A stretch of 60,584 nt of DNA from positions 1-60,584 of the forward strand of contig JAHRWD010000013.1 of the NCBI GenBank assembly GCA_019090315.1, given 5' to 3'. Below the pieces are notes generated by a model. The model made no database searches. It saw nothing but the letters and a program-made list of their open reading frames with translations, and had not been told where the DNA came from. Source of the DNA: Pseudomonadales bacterium (lineage in GTDB: Bacteria > Pseudomonadota > Gammaproteobacteria > Pseudomonadales > JAHRWD01). The translations under genes and the position numbers were made by a program. Positions 37,832 to 47,387 of the stretch are shown here, one piece after another. Positions within the stretch are counted from its first letter, which is position 1, and each line of letters starts with the position of its first letter.

Positions 37832-40195
37832 TCACTCCCTGGTTTTCAGTACCGCAACCATATCCAGTTGGATCAGGTTTCGCCAGATCATCAATGAAGA
37901 GATGATCGCGGACATGATGACCACCAGGGCCGAAAATGCATACACATCTTGGTTGAGAATCAGCGGTACACGATACAGATCAGTATCGATCTGAAACGCC
38001 ATATAAGCACTCAATCCATAACCCAATAACCAGCCAAGGGGGATAGCCATCAGGGTAAGCAGGGCAAATTCGCCTAGCAAGATATAGGTGATTTCGGAAT
38101 TGCGGAAACCTAAAACACGCAGACTTGCCAGTTCCCGGCTCCGTTCAGACAGCGCAATTCTCATACTGTTGTATACCACCCCGAAAGCGATGACTGCACC
38201 TAGCAACGTCGTGATGCCGGTAAAAAAAAGTATATTTTTCGCCATCGTATCGTAAAACATGCGGATTGATGATCGTTGTTCAACTACACCAGCGATACGC
38301 GGTATCTCTTTAAGGGCCGCATAGATCTGCTGCTGGGATTGTTTGTCGACTTTAAGCCGTGCACCGGAGGTTGCATTGCCCTCTTTCAGTGCTCTATTTA
38401 ACGCCGATAGCCGCATATAGGCGTTTGAACCCAGGTACTGTTTGGCGGTACCGATTAGCGGAACCTGTATGACCGATCGTTTGCCCTCCAGTATTTCGAC
38501 TTCAATCATCTCACCGGGTTTAACCTTTAGCCGCTCTGCCAGGTATTCCGTGAGTACCAGACCTTGTGGAGGAACCTCAACTACATTGAGTTCAGTATCG
38601 AGTAAGCGCATCAGTTTACTCTGTGGCGGGATACCGTTAATGGTGGTGCGATAGGAGCGGTGTTCAAATCGTAATTTCACCGGCACGATACGAAAACCTT
38701 CGACATACTCGACCCCGGGTATGCTACGCAGTGAGTAGAGTGCGCGCGCTGAGGTGGGCTCCGTATAGATGGCGATCATGTCCTCTTTTTGGCTTATGCC
38801 ATATTGCACATCGATCATGTAATCAATGGCGCCTTTCTGAAACCCACTCATCATGATAATTGCACTGGCCAGACTGATACCGATTACCGTAAGCAGCGAT
38901 TTTATTGGTCGTCGTTCAATATGACGCATAATCATTCGGGTGGGCTGTGAGAACCAACGTTGTAGTCTCAGCCGTTCAACCAGCGTTCGATGATATAGCA
39001 CCGGTTGTTCCGGGCGCATCCCCTGGGCAGGGGGGAGTTTGACAGCCCGGTGTACGGAATAGAGGGTTCCGAAAATCGCAACTCCCACGCTCATTACCGT
39101 AGCGGCGATGATTACCTGTGGTTTGAGCACGAAGATCATAAAGGGAAAACTAAAAAATTCGGTATAGAGGTTACTCAGGCCCTTGCCCATCCAGACCCCT
39201 GCGCCGATACCGCCAAGGACTCCCACCGATACAATCATCAATACTAGCTTGCTGTAATGTATTGCAACTTCAATACTGCTGTATCCGAAAGCTTTTAATA
39301 CAGCAATCTGCTCCCGCTGCAGATTGATCAATCGGCTGATTACCACGTTGAGCAAAAATGCTGCGACAGCAAAAAAAATGACCGGGAAAACGGTTGCCAT
39401 CGTCTTTAACTGTTCCAGCTCTGCGGCTAAAAACCGATGGGATAACTGATCTTCCCGCGCAATTGCGCCAATCCCTCCATAGGGTTCAAGGATGTTGTCG
39501 AGATGATCGATCACATCCTGTTGATTGCTATCTTTTCTGAGGGTAACGGTAACCATATTGAAACCGCCATCCATATTGTAGGCACTGGCCAGGGGTTTTC
39601 TGGACATCCACAGCACGCCGTAACGTTTGTAATCCGGAAACAGCGCACCCGGTGCAATTTGATAGATATATTCGGGTGAAAGCGCCAGACCCACTATCGT
39701 AAGTGTTTTTCGTCGTCCATTGATGGTGGCCGCCAACTGATCTCCGGATCTTAATCCATGAGCCTGGGCAAATTTTTCATTCACAACAATTTCATTGTCA
39801 CGACCCGGCTCGGCCAGACGACCCTGGCGTAGATAGAGCTGGTTCAACAGGCCTGCTCCGTGGCTCGGCAGTGATAGCAGATGAGCGCTTACCGGTTCAT
39901 CAAAACCACCAATATCAAGGGTTACGTAGGAAACTACCCGGGTCTCGATCTTGTCGATACCGGGAATTGCCTCGATATGTGTGACCAGTGCCAGCGGTGC
40001 GCGCTTTAGCGATGCGAAGATGTGACTGAAGTGGTGATTGCGATAGTAGCGTTCGCGGGTTTCGTAGAGCGAGTCCAGCGCACTGAGGGACATGATAAAA
40101 ATAGCCACACCGCTACCGATGACCATAGCGATGGCCAGAGCCTGCATACGCATACCCTGAAATTCGCGCCACAGTTTTTTGTCCATGGCTTTCAT
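37832..40195 (-). CDS. FtsX-type ABC transporter permease
   Basis: 787 aa with two FtsX-like halves. The first has TM1 at LAIAMVIGSGVAIFIMSLSAL, a large periplasmic domain (DIGGFDEPVSAHLLSL...), then three helices (VFPVIFFAVAAFLLNVVIS, SKLVLMIVSVGVLGGIGAG, VIIAATVMSVGVAIFGTLYS). The second half repeats this (SLLTVIGISLASAIIMMSG... then three helices to the C-terminus). Such permeases work with MacB/LolD-type ATPases as mechanotransmitters, not classical channels. Second gene of the operon, seven bases after the ATPase gene. Substrate unknown; lipids, glycolipids and peptides are all possible. Confidence 0.9.
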   Translation of the reverse strand: MKAMDKKLWREFQGMRMQALAIAMVIGSGVAIFIMSLSALDSLYETRERYYRNHHFSHIFASLKRAPLALVTHIEAIPGIDKIETRVVSYVTLDIGGFDEPVSAHLLSLPSHGAGLLNQLYLRQGRLAEPGRDNEIVVNEKFAQAHGLRSGDQLAATINGRRKTLTIVGLALSPEYIYQIAPGALFPDYKRYGVLWMSRKPLASAYNMDGGFNMVTVTLRKDSNQQDVIDHLDNILEPYGGIGAIAREDQLSHRFLAAELEQLKTMATVFPVIFFAVAAFLLNVVISRLINLQREQIAVLKAFGYSSIEVAIHYSKLVLMIVSVGVLGGIGAGVWMGKGLSNLYTEFFSFPFMIFVLKPQVIIAATVMSVGVAIFGTLYSVHRAVKLPPAQGMRPEQPVLYHRTLVERLRLQRWFSQPTRMIMRHIERRPIKSLLTVIGISLASAIIMMSGFQKGAIDYMIDVQYGISQKEDMIAIYTEPTSARALYSLRSIPGVEYVEGFRIVPVKLRFEHRSYRTTINGIPPQSKLMRLLDTELNVVEVPPQGLVLTEYLAERLKVKPGEMIEVEILEGKRSVIQVPLIGTAKQYLGSNAYMRLSALNRALKEGNATSGARLKVDKQSQQQIYAALKEIPRIAGVVEQRSSIRMFYDTMAKNILFFTGITTLLGAVIAFGVVYNSMRIALSERSRELASLRVLGFRNSEITYILLGEFALLTLMAIPLGWLLGYGLSAYMAFQIDTDLYRVPLILNQDVYAFSALVVIMSAIISSLMIWRNLIQLDMVAVLKTRE

Positions 40196-40202
40196 CGTGA
40201 TA

Positions 40203-40952
40203 TTACCAGCTCAACTGGTCGGGTGAGATCGGCGACTCATTGGTGTAGGCCTGACTGATGAGTCCATCCGTCAGATGGATCACCCGATCAGCCATCTGGG
40301 CGATGCCGGCATTGTGGGTAATGACGGCTGTGGTAGTGCCGAGCTCACGATTGACCCGTTGCAGTGCTTCCAGAACCACTATTCCGGTTTTGGAATCAAG
40401 TGCGCCGGTAGGTTCATCGCACAGTAGCACCTGTGGTTGCTTGGCAATGGCACGGGCGATAGCTACCCGCTGTTGCTCGCCCCCCGATAGTTGAGCAGGA
40501 AAGTGATCTACGCGATTTCCAAGTCCAACAAGCTCCAGCGCTTCTCTGGGTTTCATTGGCGATTTGGCAATTTCGGTAACCACGGCAATATTTTCCAGTG
40601 CCGTGAGGCTGGGGATCAGATTATAAAACTGGAATACAAAGCCAACATGATGACGGCGATACTCTGTTAATTCAGCTTCGCTGGCGTGGGTTAGGTCATG
40701 GTTCCCGTAGCCGACATTACCCAGCGTTGGTGTATCCAGGCCACCGAGGATATTCAGTAGTGTAGATTTGCCACTACCGGATGCACCAAGCAGTACGGTA
40801 AATTCTCCACGATAAAGGTCGAGATCAATACCGCGCAGCGCGTCTACCTGAACTTCACCCATCTGGTAGCGCTTCGTCAATCCACGGATATGAAAAACAA
40901 TATCGCTGTTTGAGGCGTGATCAGGTGTTGTTAATTGTTGCGGCATCTCCAA
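40203..40952 (-). CDS. ABC transporter ATP-binding protein (MacB/LolD type)
   Basis: 249 aa. Walker [15 protein letters not shown]-loop [14 protein letters not shown], signature [17 protein letters not shown], Walker [14 protein letters not shown] and the H-loop VITHN are all intact. The GFVFQ-NLIP-LTALEN pattern places it in the MacB/LolD/FtsE group. It energises the FtsX-type permease that follows. The first of three genes; the 180 bases upstream contain no recognised gene. Confidence 0.95.
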   Translation of the reverse strand: MEMPQQLTTPDHASNSDIVFHIRGLTKRYQMGEVQVDALRGIDLDLYRGEFTVLLGASGSGKSTLLNILGGLDTPTLGNVGYGNHDLTHASEAELTEYRRHHVGFVFQFYNLIPSLTALENIAVVTEIAKSPMKPREALELVGLGNRVDHFPAQLSGGEQQRVAIARAIAKQPQVLLCDEPTGALDSKTGIVVLEALQRVNRELGTTTAVITHNAGIAQMADRVIHLTDGLISQAYTNESPISPDQLSW

Positions 40953-41132
40953 TCCCTTTTACCGGTGAAGCCTGTGTAGATTAGCCTGATATATTGATCA
41001 GGACAAACCTGTTTGTCAGGGATTGTAAACTGGTTTGGGTCGGCAGGTTCGGGGGTTCACGGTAACAGGGTGCTTTAAAAGGCAGGGTTTAGCATTCCTG
41101 CCTCGTCCGACACTGAATCTCGGTTATATGAA

Positions 41133-42344
41133 TCAGGGCGTGTACCCATCGGTGAGCGTAAGAAGGAATGCTTTTAGGTCAATTGCTTCCTGTGCAGACA
41201 ATCCTAGCGCAGCGGTGAATAACGGGTCACCAAAGTTGAGTTCTGTAGCAATATTGTCATCCACCTCGGGGTATTCGTCGTCGGCGCTAAACCCTGCTTC
41301 GGCACTGGATACGATAATATCGTAATGATTAATTACATCCTCAAGCGTCTGATATCGCCCGTTGTGCATATAGGGTGCAGTGAGCTCGATGTTTCGAAGG
41401 GTCGGGGTACGGAATTTTCCTCGTTCTGCGGCTTCATCACCATTGCTAATGACGGTTGGATTTCCAGCCAGCCCTTCATCAACAAAAGCCGGGTTACTGA
41501 TATTTTCGGGGTTTTGAAGGTTAGGCGGTGTACCGACATTAAAATAGTTAAAGTTGGTGAATAGTGAGCCGGCCGGTGGATCATTCACAGTATGGCAGTT
41601 GCCACACTTGCCATTCGTTACACCTGATTTGCTTGTAAAAATATCAAAGCCTCGTTGTTCACTTGCAGAAAATAATTCGCCCCCTGCCATTACTGCATCA
41701 AATTTGGAGCTAAAAGGGTTTAGTTCATCGGACTGCTCAAAGGCTGCGATGGCGTCTGCAATATTGTGATAGGCCGCATCCACATCATCAAATGCATTTT
41801 CGCCATATACAGATAAAAAATCATCGGCGTAGGTTGCACTCGCTACTTCATCTACCACGCTGGTTCTTCCTGCCAGGCCATCGCCATTATTCATCTCTTT
41901 GGGGTTCAAGAAGGGCCCTTTGGCCTGTTCGATCAGATCAACCGCTCGACCATCAAGAAATTGGCCGCCCTGATAGTTTGAAACGGTGCCGTCATCGGTA
42001 GTAGTTGGCGTCTTGACGAAATCTGGGATGAAAGAGGCATAAGCAGCAGTGGGTGCGTTACGATTTCCAAATTGTCCGCTTACAGAGCCTTCCGATACCG
42101 GTGCGGACTGAGCTACGGAGGCATCTGAAAAACCTGCGGCTGGGTCGTGACAATCTCCACAGGACTGATTTTTTCCGCTTGATAAATTTTGGTCGAAGAA
42201 CAGTTTTTTCCCCAACGCTATTTTGGTGGTGGAGGCATTATTCTGTCCGCCACTATTACCACCATCACTACTTCCACCACCGCATGCTGAAAGAAGGGTG
42301 ATAGTGGAAATTAATAATAAGAAATAGCCAGTACGCCAGTGCAT
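41133..42344 (-). CDS. lipoprotein di-heme cytochrome c peroxidase (MauG/CcpA family)
   Basis: 403 aa from ATG 42344 (an upstream start would add 16 residues before the signal). The signal sequence ends in the lipobox LLSAC, so Cys21 would be lipidated. A Gly/Ser/Asn linker follows, then two c-type heme sites, CGDCH (residues 62-66) and CGNCH (247-251), spaced as in bacterial di-heme peroxidases. Later come GKFRTPTLRNIELTAPYMHNGRYQTLEDVINHY, the strongly conserved C-terminal block. Members reduce hydrogen peroxide or modify proteins in the periplasm. Divergent from the LEH-like gene. Confidence 0.9.
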   Translation of the reverse strand: MHWRTGYFLLLISTITLLSACGGGSSDGGNSGGQNNASTTKIALGKKLFFDQNLSSGKNQSCGDCHDPAAGFSDASVAQSAPVSEGSVSGQFGNRNAPTAAYASFIPDFVKTPTTTDDGTVSNYQGGQFLDGRAVDLIEQAKGPFLNPKEMNNGDGLAGRTSVVDEVASATYADDFLSVYGENAFDDVDAAYHNIADAIAAFEQSDELNPFSSKFDAVMAGGELFSASEQRGFDIFTSKSGVTNGKCGNCHTVNDPPAGSLFTNFNYFNVGTPPNLQNPENISNPAFVDEGLAGNPTVISNGDEAAERGKFRTPTLRNIELTAPYMHNGRYQTLEDVINHYDIIVSSAEAGFSADDEYPEVDDNIATELNFGDPLFTAALGLSAQEAIDLKAFLLTLTDGYTP

Positions 42345-42587
42345 ATGAAACCTATAAATCATTTGTAAAACAGATACTAATGAGCGTAGCACTCGGCCGA
42401 TATCTCACCTGTCGACTCGTTCACAAATATAAAAGCAGTGATCGTCGGTGATAAAGGGGATTGATATATCAATATTTCAATGAATAAATCGCGGCAAATC
42501 ACAGTTGCTGAGATGAAAAAATTGTAATACCGTTCCAGCGCTACTTTTTGAAAAATCGACAGATAAATACAATAAGGTTGAATCACT

Positions 42588-42956
42588 ATGGCGACCAATA
42601 GCGAAATTATCCGGGACTTTGTAGAAGCATGGAGTACGTTGGACGTTAAAAAGCTAATTGAGTTTTTTGCGGAAGATGGTTGTTACTACAACATGCCCGC
42701 GCAACCGGTACGGGGCAAAGAAAACGTTGAAGTCCTGATCGGCAATTTCCTGGCAAGCTGGACAGAAACCACCTGGGATATTCTCAATATTTCAGAAGCC
42801 GGTAATGTGGTTTTCTGCGAACGACTGGATCGAACCAAAACTACCGCAGGGGATGTGGATCTACCCTGTGTGGGCGTGTTTGAGATGCAGGATGGAAAGA
42901 TTAAAGAGTGGCGAGACTATTTTGATATGAGTACGTTCGTAAATGCGATGGGTTAG
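42588..42956 (+). CDS. limonene-1,2-epoxide hydrolase-like (SnoaL superfamily) protein
   Basis: 122 aa, a single cone-shaped alpha/beta fold. The N-terminus IIRDFVEAWSTLDVKKLIEFFAEDG is typical. The three residues that activate water in limonene epoxide hydrolase are matched: Arg79 and Asp81 in CERLDRT, Asp110 in WRDYFD. Epoxide hydrolysis is therefore plausible, with an unknown substrate. It lies divergent from the di-heme peroxidase gene across 243 bases, and converges on the FimX-like gene. LEH-fold proteins have many activities, so the call is to family level only. Confidence 0.8.
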   Translation: MATNSEIIRDFVEAWSTLDVKKLIEFFAEDGCYYNMPAQPVRGKENVEVLIGNFLASWTETTWDILNISEAGNVVFCERLDRTKTTAGDVDLPCVGVFEMQDGKIKEWRDYFDMSTFVNAMG

Positions 42957-43007
42957 TCGCTTGCGCGTGAGGTGATACTAATTTGGCGGAGTACCTGGGC
43001 GGGTTGT

Positions 43008-45098
43008 TTACCCCGCCTCCAGATCAAACTCATAATCCATCTGTGAATGGGGCTCCTGGAGATAAGGCCCCTGAATGTAATTAATACCAAGCTGCCATAG
43101 TTTGGATACAAAGCCCGGGGAATCAATCCCTGGAACCATGATTAGTTTCCCTTCTGCCTGTAAAGCCCCTACCAGCTGAGTGAATTTGTCCTGATGGCCG
43201 TCGTAGTCTTCAGTGAACATTGGCGCCATTACCACATAGTCGGCGTCCAGGTGTTGTAGTGTGCGGAGCGGGTCGCGACCGATACCAAATTCATTGATGG
43301 CGGCACGGCAATTAATTTTGTTGATCCCCTCAACGAATAGCTTGCTCTGTTTCAGGTAGGTTGATGCATCGAATTCGGTGATCTGAAAAATAATGCGATT
43401 ACTGGGAATAGCAGCCGCTTTTAGTGCCACGCCAATCCATGGCACAAGGGATTCATCACAGAGTGAATGGTGTGAGACCTTTATGAAAAGTGCGGTATCG
43501 TGGCCTTTTGCAATATGGGTTGATAGTGCTTTTATTCCGTTGAGGATATTCCATCGGTCAAATTTGGCGCGCCATCCGGCCTCTTCTGCCAGTGCATATA
43601 GTTTTTCACCGAATAGCTCGTTGCCATCACTATCGAGGATTCCTGTATGCAATTCGTACAGTTCGCCACCAATTCCGCGTAACCCAATGACCGGCTCATA
43701 CATCAGGAACAGGGCCTGATGGACCATGGCATCTTTGAAATCGTCGAGCTGGGCAAGAGCCGCTGATTTGTCGGCGGTTTCGTTGGTTTCATGGATAAAT
43801 ACAGCGGCACTGCCATTATCTTGTCCGCCTGCCGTATAGGCCGCTTGCTCGGAATGGACGACAATGGCTTCGATCGTTTCCTGTGGATCTGTAATTCTGG
43901 AAATGCCAAAACTACATGCGAGGTGTAAACTTTTATGGTCCACCTCAAAGGTATGATCGATCAGTTGGCCACACAATTTTTCTGCCCAGCTATAGAGTTC
44001 TTCTTTAGTTGAAGAGCTACAGAGAATCATGAACACGTGATCGGTATGGTGGGCGAAAGACAATTCCGGTTCGAGATGACGACTAAGGAAAACATCTATT
44101 TGCTCGAGTAATTGCTCGTACCCTAACAATCCAAGGTTATCGACAATCTCGGACATATTTTCTATGGAAAGATAGCCAAATGCTGCGATCTGCTCAGTTT
44201 GACCTGCTTGTTCGACACGTTGCGTCAGAAGGTTCAACAACTCACGACGGCTTAGGATGCCACCGCTGGGTGCGGTGCTGTCCCTGGTTGATGAGGTCTG
44301 GATTGCGGGAGAATGGCTGGTTTCTCCACGCAAAACAAGCTGTATACAGGTTTCGCCATCGTATACCGCTGGAATGAGGGAAACAGGCAGCTCAAATTCA
44401 GTTCCATCAGCTCGTTTGGCGGAGAGTTGAAAATCAACCGCCTCCTGTTCGTCATTGCCAAAGCTTTTTAGTTGTCGTTTAAACAGGTCGCGGCTTGTAG
44501 TACCGACCAGATCCATAATGGGCGTGGCTTCTAGCTCCTCCATTGAAGGATAACCAAAAAGTGACAGGTATTGCTGGTTTGCGTAGATATGCATCCCTTC
44601 GTGGATGTAGGCAATGCCATCGTCCGAGCTTTCAAGCAGCAGCTGGCAGCGCTCTTCGGACTCATCAAGTCTAGATTCTGCGGCGCGATTAATTCTTCTG
44701 GCCCTGAGGTTTTCAATCTCCCTTTTCAGTATGTGCTGGATCCGCTCAATCTGGTCAAGCGGTGAGGCATCAACGTAACCATCGTTAAGGGCCTGGCTGA
44801 CGGGATCGATATCACCTAATTCAGCTTGATGGCTCTGATCGAATAAAAGTAATGCCGGCAGGTCAAGATTACGAGACTTGATTTGACTGAAAATGGTTGC
44901 CGGGCTGAGGGCATGATCTGATCTGTTGGTAATACAACAGAGATCCCATTGATGTTGATCAAGCTTGCTTTCAAGGTCTGCGAGATTTTGAATAGTATGG
45001 GTGTACAGGGCTTGCCCGCTATCGCGGATCGTACGAATTAACTCCTCCAACATATTGTCAGATTGATCAAATATAAGGAGTTGGAGAGTATTGTGCAT
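43008..45098 (-). CDS. degenerate GGDEF-EAL protein, FimX-like
   Basis: 696 aa. A receiver-like N-domain (about 1-125) lacks the phosphoacceptor aspartate. A PAS domain follows (about 145-260, ESRLDESEERCQLLLESSDDGIAYIHEG). The GGDEF domain (about 285-440) reads HHTDHVF in place of GG(D/E)EF. The EAL domain (about 450-690) has ELHTG for EAL, QITEFD for the E-I-T-E metal site, INEFGIG for DDFG, and VPGID for AEGVE. Catalysis is therefore unlikely; FimX of Pseudomonas, with the same domain order and near-equal length, is a c-di-GMP receptor for type IV pili. Orthology is inferred, not proven. Confidence 0.75.
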   Translation of the reverse strand: MHNTLQLLIFDQSDNMLEELIRTIRDSGQALYTHTIQNLADLESKLDQHQWDLCCITNRSDHALSPATIFSQIKSRNLDLPALLLFDQSHQAELGDIDPVSQALNDGYVDASPLDQIERIQHILKREIENLRARRINRAAESRLDESEERCQLLLESSDDGIAYIHEGMHIYANQQYLSLFGYPSMEELEATPIMDLVGTTSRDLFKRQLKSFGNDEQEAVDFQLSAKRADGTEFELPVSLIPAVYDGETCIQLVLRGETSHSPAIQTSSTRDSTAPSGGILSRRELLNLLTQRVEQAGQTEQIAAFGYLSIENMSEIVDNLGLLGYEQLLEQIDVFLSRHLEPELSFAHHTDHVFMILCSSSTKEELYSWAEKLCGQLIDHTFEVDHKSLHLACSFGISRITDPQETIEAIVVHSEQAAYTAGGQDNGSAAVFIHETNETADKSAALAQLDDFKDAMVHQALFLMYEPVIGLRGIGGELYELHTGILDSDGNELFGEKLYALAEEAGWRAKFDRWNILNGIKALSTHIAKGHDTALFIKVSHHSLCDESLVPWIGVALKAAAIPSNRIIFQITEFDASTYLKQSKLFVEGINKINCRAAINEFGIGRDPLRTLQHLDADYVVMAPMFTEDYDGHQDKFTQLVGALQAEGKLIMVPGIDSPGFVSKLWQLGINYIQGPYLQEPHSQMDYEFDLEAG

Positions 45099-45596
45099 TT
45101 TTTTCTCTAAAGATCTGTTTCTTTATGCCTGCGTAAGAAAAAGTATAGGCAGTGTTTTGCGCAAATAACAGACAGATCTGCGAGTTAGTTCACGTTATTA
45201 ATGTGGTTGATGTAATCTGGGTAGCCACCGAACCTATAGCGATTGTATCGGAGTTATATCGCTATTGTCGCGATATATAGTACCTTTCGTTGTAACTATT
45301 CAGCTCACCCCCGAAATCCGTCATTTCCGTGTTGAAAAATGATCATTTACACTTGTACCAAGAGTAGGCCTCATTAGAGGAATTCACATTTTCCGCCTTG
45401 AACTGCCAATTTCAGGGGCAATCTGAGTAGTTACCAGTGCATTTGTCAGGGTGATGAATAGTTACCTTTCGTTTAGTATTGTCTAAAATTGTAGAGTTCC
45501 GGTAATCCCTTTGGTTGGTGCGTATGAGTACTATCGTGATATGCCGTTTAATTTGTAGATAATGACAGGAGCTCTTGTGACATTAAGGAAGTATTC
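45099..45596. other. 498-base gene-free leader upstream of the synthetase-like gene
   Basis: No protein-coding frame longer than about 15 codons with a credible ribosome binding site was found on the plus strand. It contains: an inverted repeat TATATCGC / GCGATATA at 45255-45277 with a 7-base loop; the 12-base palindrome AAATGATCATTT at 45337-45348; and a direct repeat of TACCTTTCGTT at 45281-45291 and 45463-45473. A weak -10 (TAAAAT, 45484-45489) is possible. AAGGA nine bases before ATG 45597 is a good ribosome binding site. Function unknown; a long regulated 5' region is suspected. Confidence 0.55.
45255..45277. promoter_or_regulatory. inverted repeat in the leader
   Basis: TATATCGC, a 7-base loop (TATTGTC), GCGATATA: perfect 8-bp arms, suited to a dimeric repressor or an mRNA hairpin. 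No known factor matched. Confidence 0.4.
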
Positions 45597-47387
45597 ATGA
45601 CAGGTATTTTGGGTGGTTTGAACTGGGACGACGGCGCCTCTTTTCTCAATATCATTGGTTCGGATGGCGAGGAAATAGCCCTGGCATCGGAGCAGGGCAG
45701 GGTTCTGACAACCGCCAGAACCGATGGCCCACAATTGAGTTGCTGGCGAGATCAAGCGGTATCGGTTGCGGTCTATGCGGATGAGGCTGGGAAAGATCAC
45801 GATAATTTTGCGAAGCAGGTGATTGAGCAGTACCTTGAGTCGCCCGAAAACTTGAATCAATATTATCGCTCGGCCTATTCATTGGTGCTGATGGATCACG
45901 CTAGCCGAAAGGTATTTCTATCGGTTGATCTGTTTGCCAGGTTTCCACTCTATGTTTATCGGGATGCGCAGGGTGTTCACTTTTCCACTTCATCGATCGC
46001 GCTAACCGAAAGTACAGGCACAGGCAACGCCCGAATTAGCCCACAGAGTATTTTTCATTACCTCTACTTTCATATGGTGCCGACACCGAACTCGATCTAT
46101 CAAGAGATAGGCGCGGTGGAATCCAGCCACTTTGTTGAAATCAGCGAGAAGCAGTACCGGAGCCAGTTAATACCGGGCTCGGCGGATATGAAACCGGTTC
46201 GGGCGACAGCGACTGACAGTCAACGATTACGTGATGCATTGGCAGGCTCGGTCGATCAGAAAGCCGCTGAATGTAAGGCGACCTTTCTTAGCGGTGGCCT
46301 TGATAGCTCCACCATTACCGGTTTGCTGGCAAAAAGTCGTGATGGCGATGTGGATGCCTACTCGGTGGGGTTTGATGCCGAAGGCTACGATGAGATGCCC
46401 TACGCACGACTTGCGGCGAAGGAGTTTGGTGTTCGACACCACGAAATCTATCTGACACCGGCGGATGTAGTGAAATTGCTGCCAAAAATTGCGGCGCGTT
46501 ACGAAGAGCCGTTTGGTAACTCATCGGCACTGCCCACGCTTTTTTGCGCCACCGCAGCCGCAGCGGATGGCCATAAATCAATGCTGGCGGGTGATGGTGG
46601 TGATGAGCTATTTGCCGGTAACGAACGTTATGCGAAACAAAAATTATTTGAGTTCTATTTTAAGCTACCGGCGGCGGCTCGCAAGCTGACTGAGGTATCG
46701 GTGCTCAATGCACCGCTACTCGATAAGATTCCTCCCTTTGCAAAACTGCAAAGCTACATTCAACAGGCCCGTATTCCATTGCCGGACAGGCTAGAGACCT
46801 ACAACTTTTTCAGCCGCAATCAGCCCGCTGATGTGATTCACCCTGAACTGGTCAAGCAGCTGGATCTGGAAGGCCCGCTGAAATTGCTGCGTGCGACCTA
46901 TCAGCAACCAGCGGAGGCTGATAGCCTGCACCGGATGTTATGGCTTGACTGGAAACAGACTCTGGCGGATAACGATCTGCGTAAGGTCACCACTATGTGT
47001 GACCTTGCCGGAGTGGATGTTCACTACCCGATGCTGGCGCCAGAGATGGTGGAACTTGGCCGGACCCTGCCATCCAGTCTGTTGCTGCCCGGACAAAAAT
47101 TACGGCACTTCTACAAACAGAGTTTTGCCGGTTTTCTTCCCGAGGAGATTATCAATAAACCAAAACAAGGTTTTGGTCTGCCATTTGGTGTCTGGATGCG
47201 GGATTATGCACCACTCAAAGAGATGGCCTACGATGCATTATCGGATCTACGGAAACGGAACTACCTGAATGACGATTATCTTGATCAGTTGGTGAAACTG
47301 CATCAACATGATCATGCGGCGTACTATGGAGAGTTTATATGGGTGTTTATGATGCTGGAATTATGGTTACAGGCGCATGACTTTTAG
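45597..47387 (+). CDS. asparagine synthetase-like ATP-dependent amide ligase lacking the glutaminase cysteine
   Basis: 596 aa. The synthetase domain is intact: PPi loop TFLSGGLDSSTITGL (SGGLDS at 232-237), YEEPFGNSSA (about 302-311), and the adenylate loop AGDGGDELFAGNERY (331-345). The N-terminal amidotransferase domain is degenerate. It begins MTG, not MCG, so the glutaminase nucleophile Cys2 is gone, and no NGEIYN or GSD.E motif is found. An in-frame stop just upstream fixes the start. Such enzymes may use ammonia or an amine of their substrate, as lasso-peptide cyclases and beta-lactam synthetases do. The gene overlaps the next one by 11 bases. Confidence 0.8.
   Translation: MTGILGGLNWDDGASFLNIIGSDGEEIALASEQGRVLTTARTDGPQLSCWRDQAVSVAVYADEAGKDHDNFAKQVIEQYLESPENLNQYYRSAYSLVLMDHASRKVFLSVDLFARFPLYVYRDAQGVHFSTSSIALTESTGTGNARISPQSIFHYLYFHMVPTPNSIYQEIGAVESSHFVEISEKQYRSQLIPGSADMKPVRATATDSQRLRDALAGSVDQKAAECKATFLSGGLDSSTITGLLAKSRDGDVDAYSVGFDAEGYDEMPYARLAAKEFGVRHHEIYLTPADVVKLLPKIAARYEEPFGNSSALPTLFCATAAAADGHKSMLAGDGGDELFAGNERYAKQKLFEFYFKLPAAARKLTEVSVLNAPLLDKIPPFAKLQSYIQQARIPLPDRLETYNFFSRNQPADVIHPELVKQLDLEGPLKLLRATYQQPAEADSLHRMLWLDWKQTLADNDLRKVTTMCDLAGVDVHYPMLAPEMVELGRTLPSSLLLPGQKLRHFYKQSFAGFLPEEIINKPKQGFGLPFGVWMRDYAPLKEMAYDALSDLRKRNYLNDDYLDQLVKLHQHDHAAYYGEFIWVFMMLELWLQAHDF

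Noticed and set aside
37832..40195. LolC/LolE lipoprotein-release permease
   Set aside because: Those are about 400 aa single FtsX units; this has two halves (787 aa) and is paired with a HlyD adaptor, so it is an exporter of another kind.
45099..45596. A lasso- or RiPP-type precursor peptide before the synthetase-like gene
   Set aside because: All plus-strand frames checked are 10-15 codons, lacking a leader/core pattern and a ribosome site. No precursor can be claimed.
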